In this document: positions 18,281 through 27,099 of the stretch, piece by piece
Layout of the letters: each line of letters opens with the position of its first letter
Position numbering within the stretch: the first letter of the stretch is position 1
Assembly: GCA_016744295.1 (NCBI GenBank)
Contig: JADGEQ010000008.1
Location: 1-64,000, forward strand
Direction: 5' to 3'
Origin: Desulfobacteraceae bacterium
Lineage (GTDB): Bacteria; Desulfobacterota; Desulfobacteria; Desulfobacterales; Desulfobacteraceae
Length of the DNA stretch: 64,000 bases
The notes under the pieces: model-generated
The model's database searches: none
Seen by the model: only the letters and a program-made list of their open reading frames with translations
Told to the model about the DNA's origin: nothing
Made by a program: the position numbers and the translations under genes

Positions 18281-18287
18281 ATATTTT

Positions 18288-18872
18288 TTATTTGAGCCGC
18301 ATGGCCAGTTCAAGCCGATCGCGACATCCGGTTTTTTTAAAAACAGATGTCAAATGGGCCTTGACCGTCCGGATGGAAACAAACATTTTCTCACCAATTT
18401 CCTTGTTTGACAATCCCTTGACCAGCCATTCGGCCACCTCAGCTTCCCTGGATGTCAACTCTTTGAGTAGGGGTTTTTCTTGTTCCGGTATTCGGGTCTG
18501 GGGCAACACGGAGATCATCTGAGAAAGGATGGCCGGGGGCAGCCAGATTTGTCCTGCCTCAAGCGCTGTAACGGCCTGTACCAGGTTGCCTTCATGCATG
18601 TGGCGGTTGCCGTATGCCCTAATGCCCCGGCGCAAAAGCCGCAACGCCTGGTCATTTTGCGGTATGGAAACTAGAGCCATACAGGGGTAAGTAATTGGGG
18701 GCAACTCTTTTTCATTGCAGGATTTAAAATCAACGATCAAAATATCGTTTTCCCCGATATCCGGGCTGGACAGCTTGTTTTTGGAAGATAAGTGGGTTGC
18801 CCCGTATTTACGTTTAAACAGGTCCATGCAGAGGTTAACCAATGGCTGATCATTACTATAAATAAAAATCAT
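18288..18872 (-). CDS. LuxR-type regulator with degenerate receiver domain
   Basis: A 194-residue protein. The N-terminal ~120 residues are receiver-like (IFIYSNDQP, DILIVDFKS) but lack the acidic cluster and a convincing phosphoacceptor setting. The C-terminal GerE/LuxR helix-turn-helix is clear: LTSREAEVAEWLVKGLSNKE, then VSIRTVKAHL. The shape resembles CsgD/VpsT-like regulators of matrix genes. The segment where VpsT has W[FLM][TS]R reads IWLPPAIL here, so c-di-GMP binding of that type is not supported. It is the last gene of the lap operon, 18 bp after the HlyD gene, and is a good candidate to control the adhesin promoter. Confidence 0.85.
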   Translation of the reverse strand: MIFIYSNDQPLVNLCMDLFKRKYGATHLSSKNKLSSPDIGENDILIVDFKSCNEKELPPITYPCMALVSIPQNDQALRLLRRGIRAYGNRHMHEGNLVQAVTALEAGQIWLPPAILSQMISVLPQTRIPEQEKPLLKELTSREAEVAEWLVKGLSNKEIGEKMFVSIRTVKAHLTSVFKKTGCRDRLELAMRLK

Positions 18873-18890
18873 GAGTTTGTCATTCCTGAT

Positions 18891-20276
18891 TTATCTTTCT
18901 CGTAATGCATTATTTTTTGCCCTGAGAATCGGTTTCATCAAATACTGCATAATGGTTTTCTTTCCTGTGATAATATCTACCTGTGCGGTCATACCCGCGA
19001 TAATCTCTTTTTTATTGTCTTCGATTCCCAAATAGTTTTTCTCAGTCATGATCCTGACCAGATAAAATTCTTCCTGCCGATCATCTGTGATGGTATCTGC
19101 ACTGATATGAACCACTTTGCCGTCAAGCCCGCCGTAAATTGCATAATCATAGGCTGTCAGCTTAACAACAGCCTTAAGTCCTGGATAAAGAAAAGCAATA
19201 TCTGAAGGTTTGATCTTGGCCTCTACCAATAATTTATCCTCATCCGGTACAATTTCCACAATATCCATACCCGGGCGGACCACACCGCCCAAGGTATTAA
19301 ACAAAAGCTGCTTAACCGTACCGTCCACTGGTGACCGGACATTTGTCCTCATCACCCTGTCTGCTATGGCAACCTGATTATTTTTCATCCGTGCTATTTC
19401 AGCCATGGCCTTGTTTAATTCCTCCTGGGCCTCAGCCTTGTGCCTGCTTTGAATTTCCCGAATCTGGTTTTCACTTTCTGTAATTTTTGATTCCAGTGAC
19501 TCTTCATTTTTAAAGGCACTGTTAAATTCATGCTTTTTATCCAAAACTTTTTGCTTGAGCTGGATAAATTCAAGTTCCGATACCAGTCTTTTTTCATACA
19601 TGGGTTTGGTAAGTTCCATTTCCCTTGCCATCATTTCCATGCTGGATTTTAAACTCTCTATGGACTGGCGGGTATCGGATAATTCGATTTTCCGTTGTTT
19701 GAGACGCTGTTTTAATACTTCTAGCTCACTTTGTTTGCGGATCATTTTGGTATCGTAAAGCCTTTTTTCCTTTTTAAGTAACGCTGGTGCAAGGTCTCGT
19801 TCCTTTTTTGCGCCTGCATTAAAGCTTCTTATCCCGGCTTCTGCAGAAAAACGAACCGTGCGTGCACGAAGTTCATTGATCATTGACTTGCCTTCTTCAA
19901 AAGAACTGCCTGCACCGGTACTATCTATAATAACAAGGGTTTGTCCTTTCTTAACAGTATCCCCCTCCACCACCTTAATTTCCTTGATAATCCCACCTTC
20001 AAGGTTTTGAATGACCTGGATCTGCCGGGATGGAATAAGCCGGCCTGACCCTTGGGTTCTCTCGTCAAGTTTTGCATAATTTGCCCATGCTATAAGAGAA
20101 GCAACCACCAGGGTAACCGCATAAAGCAAGATATTTGTTTTAGCGGGACTGTCAGACAAAACAGCAGCACTCAGGCTGTTCATAAATTTTATATCGGTCT
20201 GGCTGTATTTTCTACCATTTCCCACAAACCATCTTCGAGGAGTGATTTTTGTAACAGAATTGGCATCAAGGCTCAT
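18891..20276 (-). CDS. lapC: HlyD family type I secretion adaptor (LapC-like)
   Basis: A 461-residue membrane fusion protein. A short cytoplasmic N-terminus is followed by one membrane segment at about 45-65 (ILLYAVTLVVASLIAWA). The first half of a biotinyl-lipoyl-like domain (VIQNLEGGIIKEIKVVEGD) comes next, then a long coiled-coil hairpin (about 150-320), the second lipoyl half (NVRSPVDGTVKQL) and a C-terminal beta-barrel. This is the standard layout of T1SS adaptors that bridge the ABC exporter and a TolC pore. Its start overlaps the stop of the ABC gene by four bases. It serves export of the adhesin encoded convergently downstream. Confidence 0.93.
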   Translation of the reverse strand: MSLDANSVTKITPRRWFVGNGRKYSQTDIKFMNSLSAAVLSDSPAKTNILLYAVTLVVASLIAWANYAKLDERTQGSGRLIPSRQIQVIQNLEGGIIKEIKVVEGDTVKKGQTLVIIDSTGAGSSFEEGKSMINELRARTVRFSAEAGIRSFNAGAKKERDLAPALLKKEKRLYDTKMIRKQSELEVLKQRLKQRKIELSDTRQSIESLKSSMEMMAREMELTKPMYEKRLVSELEFIQLKQKVLDKKHEFNSAFKNEESLESKITESENQIREIQSRHKAEAQEELNKAMAEIARMKNNQVAIADRVMRTNVRSPVDGTVKQLLFNTLGGVVRPGMDIVEIVPDEDKLLVEAKIKPSDIAFLYPGLKAVVKLTAYDYAIYGGLDGKVVHISADTITDDRQEEFYLVRIMTEKNYLGIEDNKKEIIAGMTAQVDIITGKKTIMQYLMKPILRAKNNALRER

Positions 20277-22420
20277 TTGGATTTCCCTCCAAGTTTTGCA
20301 AGAATCTCATCTTTGGGACCATCCATGACAAGCCTGCCTTTGTCCATGACCAGAAGACGGTCAACAATTCTAAGTATGGAGGGCTTGTGGGTGATGATAA
20401 TAGTGGTACAACCTTTGGTCACCTTGTCAAGATTTGAAATAACCTCAGCTTCGGTATTGAAATCCATTGCATTGGTGGGTTCGTCCATCAGAACGACAGG
20501 GCTTTTATCAATAAAGGCCATGGCAACGGCAACAGACTGACGCTGTCCACCGGAAAGGCTTGCGCCCCTTTCACCGACCTGGAGATCCATACCCTGGGGG
20601 TGGTGATCCGTAAACCCATCAACTTTGCCAATTTTAGCAGCACTGATAATGGATTCATCAGATGCATGGGGAGATTTTAAAGTAATATTGTCCCGCACGC
20701 TGCCTGAAAAAAGGGTTACATCCTGGGGGATATAGGAAAAGTTATTACGGAGATCCGCTGGGTCAATCTGATTGATATCAAGCCCGTCAATAAAGACAGA
20801 TCCTTCACCCGGGTCAAACAAGGACAATAACATCCTTCCTATTGTAGATTTCCCAGAACCCACTGCACCGATTATTCCAACCCTCTCTCCGGCTTTTATA
20901 CGAAAACTGATATCTGATATTGCCTTGTTCTGTTCTTCGGGATAACTGAATCCGACATCTTTGAATTCAATGTCACCCTTAAGCTTTGGCTGATGAATAA
21001 ATTTTTTGTTTTCAGGTCGTTCACTTTCTTTTTCCATAAATTCATTAAGGGATTTTAGCCCGGCTTTCATTTGACCAAAGTTCAGCACAAGAGACACAGC
21101 TTGAGCCATGGGAGAAATGGTGCGGGATGCAAGAATATTTACGGCAATCAACCCACCCATGGTCAGTTCGCCTTCCCGGATAAGATAGACACCTACAATG
21201 ATAATTGCCACACTGCTTAACTGGGTTAAAAAGGCGGTCAGGGAGCTAAGAGAACCGGATTTGACCCTTGAACGCTGGCTTTTCCCTGCAATAAATCCGG
21301 TGCTTTCTTCCCAGTGCCACTGCATGGAACTGCCTGCATTAAATGCCTTTATGGCCTCAAGATTGGACAAAGATTCTATCAGGATACTGTTCCTGTGATG
21401 GGTGGCAGCATGGGTGCTGTCGATGGTTTTCTGGATGGAATATCGCATGGGGATACTTAGAATCAGGATCAAAAGAATGGTTATCATGGGGATAAACACA
21501 ATGAGGCTGTTGATGGAATAAATCACCAGAAGAAAAATGGCCGCAAAGGGAAGATCAATAAAAGCGGTTATCGCACTGGATGCAAAAAAAGATCGTATGC
21601 CGTCAAAATCTTTAATAATACTTGAAAATGAGCCCACAGAACGCGGTTTGTCACAAAGCTTTAAGTTCATGGCCTGTTCAAAAAGCATTGAAGAGAGAAT
21701 AACATCGCTCCGACGGGCAGCATTTTCAAGAAAATATATTCTGATATTCTTGAGAATCAGGTCAAAAATATAAATCATGCCCACCCCTGCAGCCAGTACC
21801 CACAGGGTGTCCACTGCATTGTGAGGAATGATGCGGTCATATACGTTCAGGGTAAACATGGGACCTGCGATTACAAAGAGGTTAACCAAAAAAGTAGCAA
21901 GGAATACCCTTCCGTATACGCCTTTGAATTTCATAAGGGTGCCGAAAAACCAGTTTTTTTTCTTTATGATGGTGGCGCCTATATTATCCTGGCTAAACCC
22001 TTGATATTTTTTTTTCAGAAAGAATACATACCCCAGATATTCATCTTCCAGTTTTTCCAGGCTCACCTGAACCGGTTTCTCTTCAAGGGAGGGAATGATA
22101 ACCGTTGCATTTTTTTTCTCAGAATTGATTTCAAGCAGAACGCACGCCTCATCATCTTTAAGGGTAAGAATGACGGGAAGGACAAGAGAGGGGATCTGTT
22201 TAAGTGTGCGTTTTTGCAATTGTGAAATAAACCCGGCTTTTTTCGCTGCACGGGAAAAATTGGCCTTTGGATTGTCAATACTGAACAGCCGTTGTCTGTC
22301 AGCACCAGGTTCAAAAGGAAGACCATGACCCAAGACTTTTTCAGAGCTTGGTTTGTGGTTTAGCCGGGTCATCGCGACCAGGCACTGCATCAAAGGGTCA
22401 GAAGATTGGGTGTCACTCAT
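20273..22420 (-). CDS. lapB: Type I secretion ABC transporter (LapB-like)
   Basis: A 715-residue exporter. The N-terminal ~150 residues form a C39-peptidase-like domain without a catalytic cysteine/histidine pair (a CLD, as in HlyB and LapB), which binds but does not cut the substrate. Then come six membrane segments (about 165-440) and an ATPase domain with Walker A GAVGSGKST, signature LSGGQRQ and Walker B VVLMDEPT. It powers secretion of the RTX adhesin. It follows lapD by two bases and overlaps the HlyD gene, so it is firmly within the lap operon. Confidence 0.94.
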   Translation of the reverse strand: MSDTQSSDPLMQCLVAMTRLNHKPSSEKVLGHGLPFEPGADRQRLFSIDNPKANFSRAAKKAGFISQLQKRTLKQIPSLVLPVILTLKDDEACVLLEINSEKKNATVIIPSLEEKPVQVSLEKLEDEYLGYVFFLKKKYQGFSQDNIGATIIKKKNWFFGTLMKFKGVYGRVFLATFLVNLFVIAGPMFTLNVYDRIIPHNAVDTLWVLAAGVGMIYIFDLILKNIRIYFLENAARRSDVILSSMLFEQAMNLKLCDKPRSVGSFSSIIKDFDGIRSFFASSAITAFIDLPFAAIFLLVIYSINSLIVFIPMITILLILILSIPMRYSIQKTIDSTHAATHHRNSILIESLSNLEAIKAFNAGSSMQWHWEESTGFIAGKSQRSRVKSGSLSSLTAFLTQLSSVAIIIVGVYLIREGELTMGGLIAVNILASRTISPMAQAVSLVLNFGQMKAGLKSLNEFMEKESERPENKKFIHQPKLKGDIEFKDVGFSYPEEQNKAISDISFRIKAGERVGIIGAVGSGKSTIGRMLLSLFDPGEGSVFIDGLDINQIDPADLRNNFSYIPQDVTLFSGSVRDNITLKSPHASDESIISAAKIGKVDGFTDHHPQGMDLQVGERGASLSGGQRQSVAVAMAFIDKSPVVLMDEPTNAMDFNTEAEVISNLDKVTKGCTTIIITHKPSILRIVDRLLVMDKGRLVMDGPKDEILAKLGGKSK

Positions 22421-22422
22421 GT

Positions 22423-24354
22423 TTATCCTATTAATGGAATAATTCCGGCAATGCCATGTCCCTGGAAATAAATTATATTTTTATCGGCAAGTTCAAGCCT
22501 TTGCATTTCATTTTCAATTTTTACAGCAATCAATTTTATACTCAGGCTATCTATAATTGTAAACAGTGAATTTATAACCAGATCCACTTTTTTAGGGTCA
22601 TCAAAAACCTCAAGATACTCCCGTTCAATTTTAATATAATCGGGTTTTATTCTCTTTAACAGGTTGAGTGAAACATCATGCATGGTAAACCTGTCGATTC
22701 CGAATTTAAACCCCATTCCTGTGATCAGCCCTATAAAATCAATGCAAATTTCAGGAAAATTAATCAAGGTGTTTTCATGGATCTCAAATACAAGGTTATT
22801 TGCCAGTGATTTTCTGTTCATGAGAAACTGCCTAAGCCATGGCCCTGTCATGCGGTCCCTGCAGAATTCGGTGGTGATATTAACAGCCAAGACATTTCCT
22901 GGATTTTCTTGAAGGTAGCCCGCGGATTTTTCTATGATGAACTGGTCAAGCCTGCTTGCCAGACCTAGGGTTAGAATCATGGGCATAAACAGATTTGCTT
23001 TGCGCTGGATGCCTTCCTGATCAAGCATATTGACAAAAACTTCCCGGTGGAATTCATCTTTGTCAGACAAGACAGGCTGGACCGTTAGGAAAAAATGGCT
23101 ATTGGAAAAAGAAATTTCGATCAATGTTTTCCATTCCTGTTTACCAAGGGCTTTCTGGAACGGTTCGTCCCTATATATACTTACATCTCCCGACTGACCG
23201 GATTTGGCCTTTGCCAGGGCATAGTCCGTCCTGGACAAAATCATGCCCACTTCGTCATTTTTATCATAGGAGGAAATTCCACCGTAGGCCTTTACGGTAT
23301 CCGGGGTATCCCTGTCCTTTTCTGACAGAAAGTTTTTTATGACTTTTTCAACAAGATTTAATCCAGATTCAGCGTCAGTGCCCGGAAGGATGGCTGCAAA
23401 TTCCCGCCTGGGAAATCTAGAAACCAGCGCATTTGATACGGTCTGTGTTTCAGTTTCCAATATTTTTGCCAGATCTATGAAAATTTTATGAACAAGGGTT
23501 CTGTTACCGCTGGATTCAATTTCTTCCATCCCAGTCAAGCCTAATATGACAACCTGTCCCTGGGCATTTTTACCTCCTTCATTAATAAAGCAGTCAAGAT
23601 GTTTCACAAACGATGACCGATTCTGAAGCCCGGTAATTTTATCCTTATATCTCAACTTCTGATACCGACTAAGGTTTTCAAGGTTGCGTTCAAAAATTGA
23701 CTTCACTTTTTCAACCATTACATTCATGGCAAGAACAACTTTTCTCAATTCTGGGGTTTTAGGGATATCCTTGTTGATGATAAATTCATTATTGCTGATT
23801 TCCTCTGCTTGGTGCTTGATCTTTTCCAGGGCACCCAGCAAGTGACGCAGTCCGAAAAGACTGATTAAAAAAACAAGTATCCCCAGGATAAAAAACTGCA
23901 GACAGAGCTGTTTCAATGTTTCCCAAAGCTTTGTATAAGATACACCCGGGTGTCCCTTGATTTTAAGGGTGCCGAATATATTCCACCCGGCCATCACATT
24001 TGCCTCTGCTTCGGGTATGACCAGATCAATATAATCGATAAAGATGGAGGGGACACCATGAATTGCCACTTTTTCACGTTTTTCATAAGCCAGGGTGCCG
24101 TCCTGGCGAATCAATGTAATGGATTCAAAATAGCCGCCGTCAAACATTGCATTAATACTGGTTCTCATGAAATCTTCATCCATGGGTCTGGTGTTCAGTG
24201 ACAGGGCCAGCATATTTGCATTATTTTTTGTGTTCAGATATGATTCATTTGTGGTAAAATCCCTTGCAGTATTAAAATTGATCTTCAACACGATAATCAG
24301 GGTGACAATCAGAAGCAGGGTGACCATTATCTGTATCTGTTTTAAAAGACTCAA
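22423..24354 (-). CDS. lapD: LapD-like c-di-GMP receptor with degenerate GGDEF and EAL domains
   Basis: A 643-residue inner-membrane protein. Membrane segments at about 8-27 and 150-170 frame a LapD/MoxY-type periplasmic domain. A HAMP domain follows, then a GGDEF domain whose signature reads FPRREF, then an EAL domain in which the EAL motif is replaced (HREVFVNM). Both domains are therefore probably inactive, as in Pseudomonas LapD, where the EAL domain binds c-di-GMP and the periplasmic output captures LapG. The start is TTG 24354, overlapping the lapG stop as TTGA, and it has a good AGGAG eight bases upstream; no nearby ATG competes. Confidence 0.92.
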   Translation of the reverse strand: MSLLKQIQIMVTLLLIVTLIIVLKINFNTARDFTTNESYLNTKNNANMLALSLNTRPMDEDFMRTSINAMFDGGYFESITLIRQDGTLAYEKREKVAIHGVPSIFIDYIDLVIPEAEANVMAGWNIFGTLKIKGHPGVSYTKLWETLKQLCLQFFILGILVFLISLFGLRHLLGALEKIKHQAEEISNNEFIINKDIPKTPELRKVVLAMNVMVEKVKSIFERNLENLSRYQKLRYKDKITGLQNRSSFVKHLDCFINEGGKNAQGQVVILGLTGMEEIESSGNRTLVHKIFIDLAKILETETQTVSNALVSRFPRREFAAILPGTDAESGLNLVEKVIKNFLSEKDRDTPDTVKAYGGISSYDKNDEVGMILSRTDYALAKAKSGQSGDVSIYRDEPFQKALGKQEWKTLIEISFSNSHFFLTVQPVLSDKDEFHREVFVNMLDQEGIQRKANLFMPMILTLGLASRLDQFIIEKSAGYLQENPGNVLAVNITTEFCRDRMTGPWLRQFLMNRKSLANNLVFEIHENTLINFPEICIDFIGLITGMGFKFGIDRFTMHDVSLNLLKRIKPDYIKIEREYLEVFDDPKKVDLVINSLFTIIDSLSIKLIAVKIENEMQRLELADKNIIYFQGHGIAGIIPLIG

Positions 24355-25016
24355 TTTTTAATCTCCTGGATTTCCAGATCAATTGCTTTTAAATTGAGCT
24401 GGTTTTTCAACAGCCCGCGACTCACGCGTTTACCAAGACCGTGCTGTTTTTGGATATAAAGATCTTTTGCAGTAAAGCTGTAAACAGGGACAAGATCAGG
24501 TCTCTGGGTAGCAGGCAGAATTTTTTTATTATAGTTGTCAAGGACAAAGGGCACGGTGTCCGGCTCTTTGTAATAGGTTGTAACAAGGTGGGCTGGTTCA
24601 GGAAAGCCGACTGCTCTAACATAGGTAAGGAATAACTTTTCCCCAGGTACACCGAGCTGTATCATGGTTAAAAATTTGGCCACTGCATAATCTTCACAAT
24701 CGCCTTGTCCCTTGCCGAGAAATTCCAGGCGACTGGCCCAGTAATCGCTTTTATTCCAGGTTTTTATATCAGAACGATATTCCAATTGGTTAAAAAAATT
24801 ATTAACGTTAACAACAATCTGGTCCTCGGGTAAACCAGCCTGTTTCTCCATCATCCCAAGCAGGCTGTTTAAACGTCTGACAGCCTGCCCACCATATTTT
24901 TTCTCAAAATTACCCACCAGTTTTTCCGGTACAAAAAATCTGGTGGTGGTGGTGGCAGTCACGCCTGCCACCACCAAGGTGATTAATAATATTATCAGAT
25001 GTTTGATATTGAACAT
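24351..25016 (-). CDS. lapG: LapG-like periplasmic transglutaminase-fold cysteine protease
   Basis: A 221-residue protein with an N-terminal hydrophobic signal or anchor, then a bacterial transglutaminase-like cysteine proteinase (BTLCP) domain. The catalytic triad is visible: Cys in GQGDCEDYA, His in EPAHLVTTY and Asp in FVLDNYN. Pseudomonas LapG cuts the adhesin between two alanines near residue 108; the adhesin in this locus has PAAG at 102-105. Calcium-binding acidic residues flank the active-site Cys. It lies between the TolC-OmpA gene (11 bp) and lapD (overlap TTGA), fitting stoichiometric production of protease and inhibitor-receptor. Confidence 0.94.
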   Translation of the reverse strand: MFNIKHLIILLITLVVAGVTATTTTRFFVPEKLVGNFEKKYGGQAVRRLNSLLGMMEKQAGLPEDQIVVNVNNFFNQLEYRSDIKTWNKSDYWASRLEFLGKGQGDCEDYAVAKFLTMIQLGVPGEKLFLTYVRAVGFPEPAHLVTTYYKEPDTVPFVLDNYNKKILPATQRPDLVPVYSFTAKDLYIQKQHGLGKRVSRGLLKNQLNLKAIDLEIQEIKN

Positions 25017-25027
25017 CCATCAAAGAA

Positions 25028-26965
25028 TTATTTTGTCAGAATGAATTCCGTACGGCGGTTTTTGGCCCGGCCTTTTTTGTATGTATTATCTGCAACAGGC
25101 TCAAGCTCTCCTTTTCCACTTGAAGACATTCTTTCTCCCTCGACACCCAATCGCTGAAGTTCTTCAAGCACACTCTGGGCTCTTCTTTCAGAAAGCTTCT
25201 GGTTGTATTGATAACTTCCGATACTGTCAGTATGCCCAACTATTTCGATGGCATACTCCGATTCAGATTTAAACTGTGTTGCGATCAGCATGACTATTTG
25301 CTTTGCCTCATCCGTCAAGTCCGAAGAATCAAAATGGAAATGAATCGTATCCAGGCTTATGGATTGAACCGCCTTACTTGCATCTATCATGAGAGGTTCA
25401 GGAGGTGCCTCTTTGGGCAAAATATAAGGACTGACATTTGCCGGTTCGGTATAGCCAATGGGTGAAATTTTTTCTCCAACACAGCCATGGGGAAGAACCT
25501 TACCATCCTTGGCCGTATTATCACATTGATCGCTGATATCTACTACCGTATCCACATCACGATTCGGATTCAGGATTTCTTTTTCATATTCCTTCAGATC
25601 ATAAGGCTTCTCAGTGGGAAGGTGCATTTCCTCCAGCAGCCCTGTATCAAATTCATGGATCAAGACACCTGTTGCCTGGGAAATTCTGTAATATGCGATC
25701 AGTTCGTTATATTTGGATTCAGAATTAGCAATCTCGGCCGAATGATACTCATTCTCCATATTAAGAAGATCCAGAAGTGTCCGTCGCCCCAAGTGATATT
25801 CATCCTTAAAATTCGATAGGGTCTCAGCACTCAAAGACAGATGCTCATTCAGAAACTCTTTTTTGATCTTTTCGGCTTGATCGATATTCCATGCCAGTCT
25901 GACAGCCTGGTTAACGTTCCTGCGTTCGGTATAGGCCCGTTGATATTCCTTAAGCAGGGAATGGTATTTTTGGCCTTTTTCTCCGGAACGGACTCCGCCG
26001 TCGTAGAACAGGTAGCTCAATTTCAGCATTGCAGATAACTGGGTTGTATCACCTTCATCGCCATTAACATCATTTTCGTAGGTCCCATTTAGTTCCAGAT
26101 CAAGGCTGGGCCAGTACGCCCCTTTTGTTCTTTCATAACCGGATTTGCGTGCGTGAATATCATATTTTGCGACCTCCAGGGCTGGATGGTTTCGAAATGC
26201 GAAATCTGTAGTTTCTTCAACCGTATCCGGAAATTGAAAGGCAGGTTCGGGCATCACAAATTGCTCGGATTGGAGGATTCGGCCAAACTGGCGATGAAAC
26301 TTTACTACAGCCTGGTTCTGATCCTGTTGAGCTGAAATAAAATTACCCTTGGCCAATGCCAAACGCGCCTTTGAGTTAGTCAAATCGGAAACACGGGTAA
26401 ATCCTGCTGTTGTCTTTTCCTTTACCTGGCTCAAGATTTTTTCCTGGGTCATAACATTTTGCTTTGAAAAAGATAGTAATTCAGTGGTCTTCAATACATT
26501 TATATAAGCTTCAAGCGCTTCGAGATAAACCCTGTTAGCAACCGTAATGACTTCATAGGCTGCTGCTAGAATCCTGGCATCTGTTTCTTCAACAAATGCA
26601 GTTGTCTCGCCCCCTTTAAACAGGTTTTGACGAACATATACCGTTGCCCGAGTTGCGATATAGTCTTCTTCAATGTTATTGGTGTCAACCCCGTCAGTAC
26701 GTTCCGGACCTGAAGATACTTCTGCTCCTATTTTTGGATAGTAGCCACTTTTAGCGATGGAAAGTTCCTTTACCACACTACGGTAATGTTCCCGTGCTTC
26801 TATAATTTCAGGATTAGTTTCTATAATATCTTCCAGGATTGCATTCAGAGGAATGGGATAAAGCGCCTCTCCATCACTGGCGAATGCGGTTAACCCGCCT
26901 CCCAAAAGGCAAACAAGAAAGACGGTGATTAGCGTTACAGCATAAGGGTAAGATACACGTTTCAT
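25028..26965 (-). CDS. TolC-like outer membrane factor fused to an OmpA peptidoglycan-binding domain
   Basis: A 645-residue protein with a Sec signal peptide (cleavage near AFA, about residue 29). Residues ~35-450 are an outer membrane efflux protein (TolC/LapE) domain with long alternating helices. A proline-rich linker of ~80 residues has two cysteines. From about 541 comes an OmpA C-terminal domain (HFHFDSSDLT, then IVGHTDSIGS, KLSERRAQSV and RAKNRRTEF), which binds meso-DAP peptidoglycan. Other T1SS loci usually encode the OmpA domain separately. It is the first gene of the lap operon, with AGGAGG before its ATG and a promoter at 27054-27083. Confidence 0.92.
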   Translation of the reverse strand: MKRVSYPYAVTLITVFLVCLLGGGLTAFASDGEALYPIPLNAILEDIIETNPEIIEAREHYRSVVKELSIAKSGYYPKIGAEVSSGPERTDGVDTNNIEEDYIATRATVYVRQNLFKGGETTAFVEETDARILAAAYEVITVANRVYLEALEAYINVLKTTELLSFSKQNVMTQEKILSQVKEKTTAGFTRVSDLTNSKARLALAKGNFISAQQDQNQAVVKFHRQFGRILQSEQFVMPEPAFQFPDTVEETTDFAFRNHPALEVAKYDIHARKSGYERTKGAYWPSLDLELNGTYENDVNGDEGDTTQLSAMLKLSYLFYDGGVRSGEKGQKYHSLLKEYQRAYTERRNVNQAVRLAWNIDQAEKIKKEFLNEHLSLSAETLSNFKDEYHLGRRTLLDLLNMENEYHSAEIANSESKYNELIAYYRISQATGVLIHEFDTGLLEEMHLPTEKPYDLKEYEKEILNPNRDVDTVVDISDQCDNTAKDGKVLPHGCVGEKISPIGYTEPANVSPYILPKEAPPEPLMIDASKAVQSISLDTIHFHFDSSDLTDEAKQIVMLIATQFKSESEYAIEIVGHTDSIGSYQYNQKLSERRAQSVLEELQRLGVEGERMSSSGKGELEPVADNTYKKGRAKNRRTEFILTK

Positions 26966-27053
26966 CTGTATTACCTCCTTTTAATAATTTTATAGCCGAT
27001 TAAGCACATTGAACTAGTGTATAGCTTTTATTGCTATGAGAACACGTTGGAAA

Positions 27054-27083
27054 CATATAGAATACTATATCAATCGTTGTCAA
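27054..27083 (-). promoter_or_regulatory. Promoter of the lap operon with an embedded inverted repeat
   Basis: On the minus strand TTGACA (27078-27083) and TATATG (27054-27059) are separated by 18 bases. The spacer and -10 contain ATATAG-N4-CTATAT, an inverted repeat that could be an operator. The predicted leader is about 80 bases. Confidence 0.55.
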
Positions 27084-27099
27084 TCTTAATAAATAAAAA

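Noticed and set aside
22423..24354. Calling the LapD-like protein an active cyclase or phosphodiesterase
   Set aside because: Both the GGDEF and the EAL motifs are replaced; receptor function fits the locus better.
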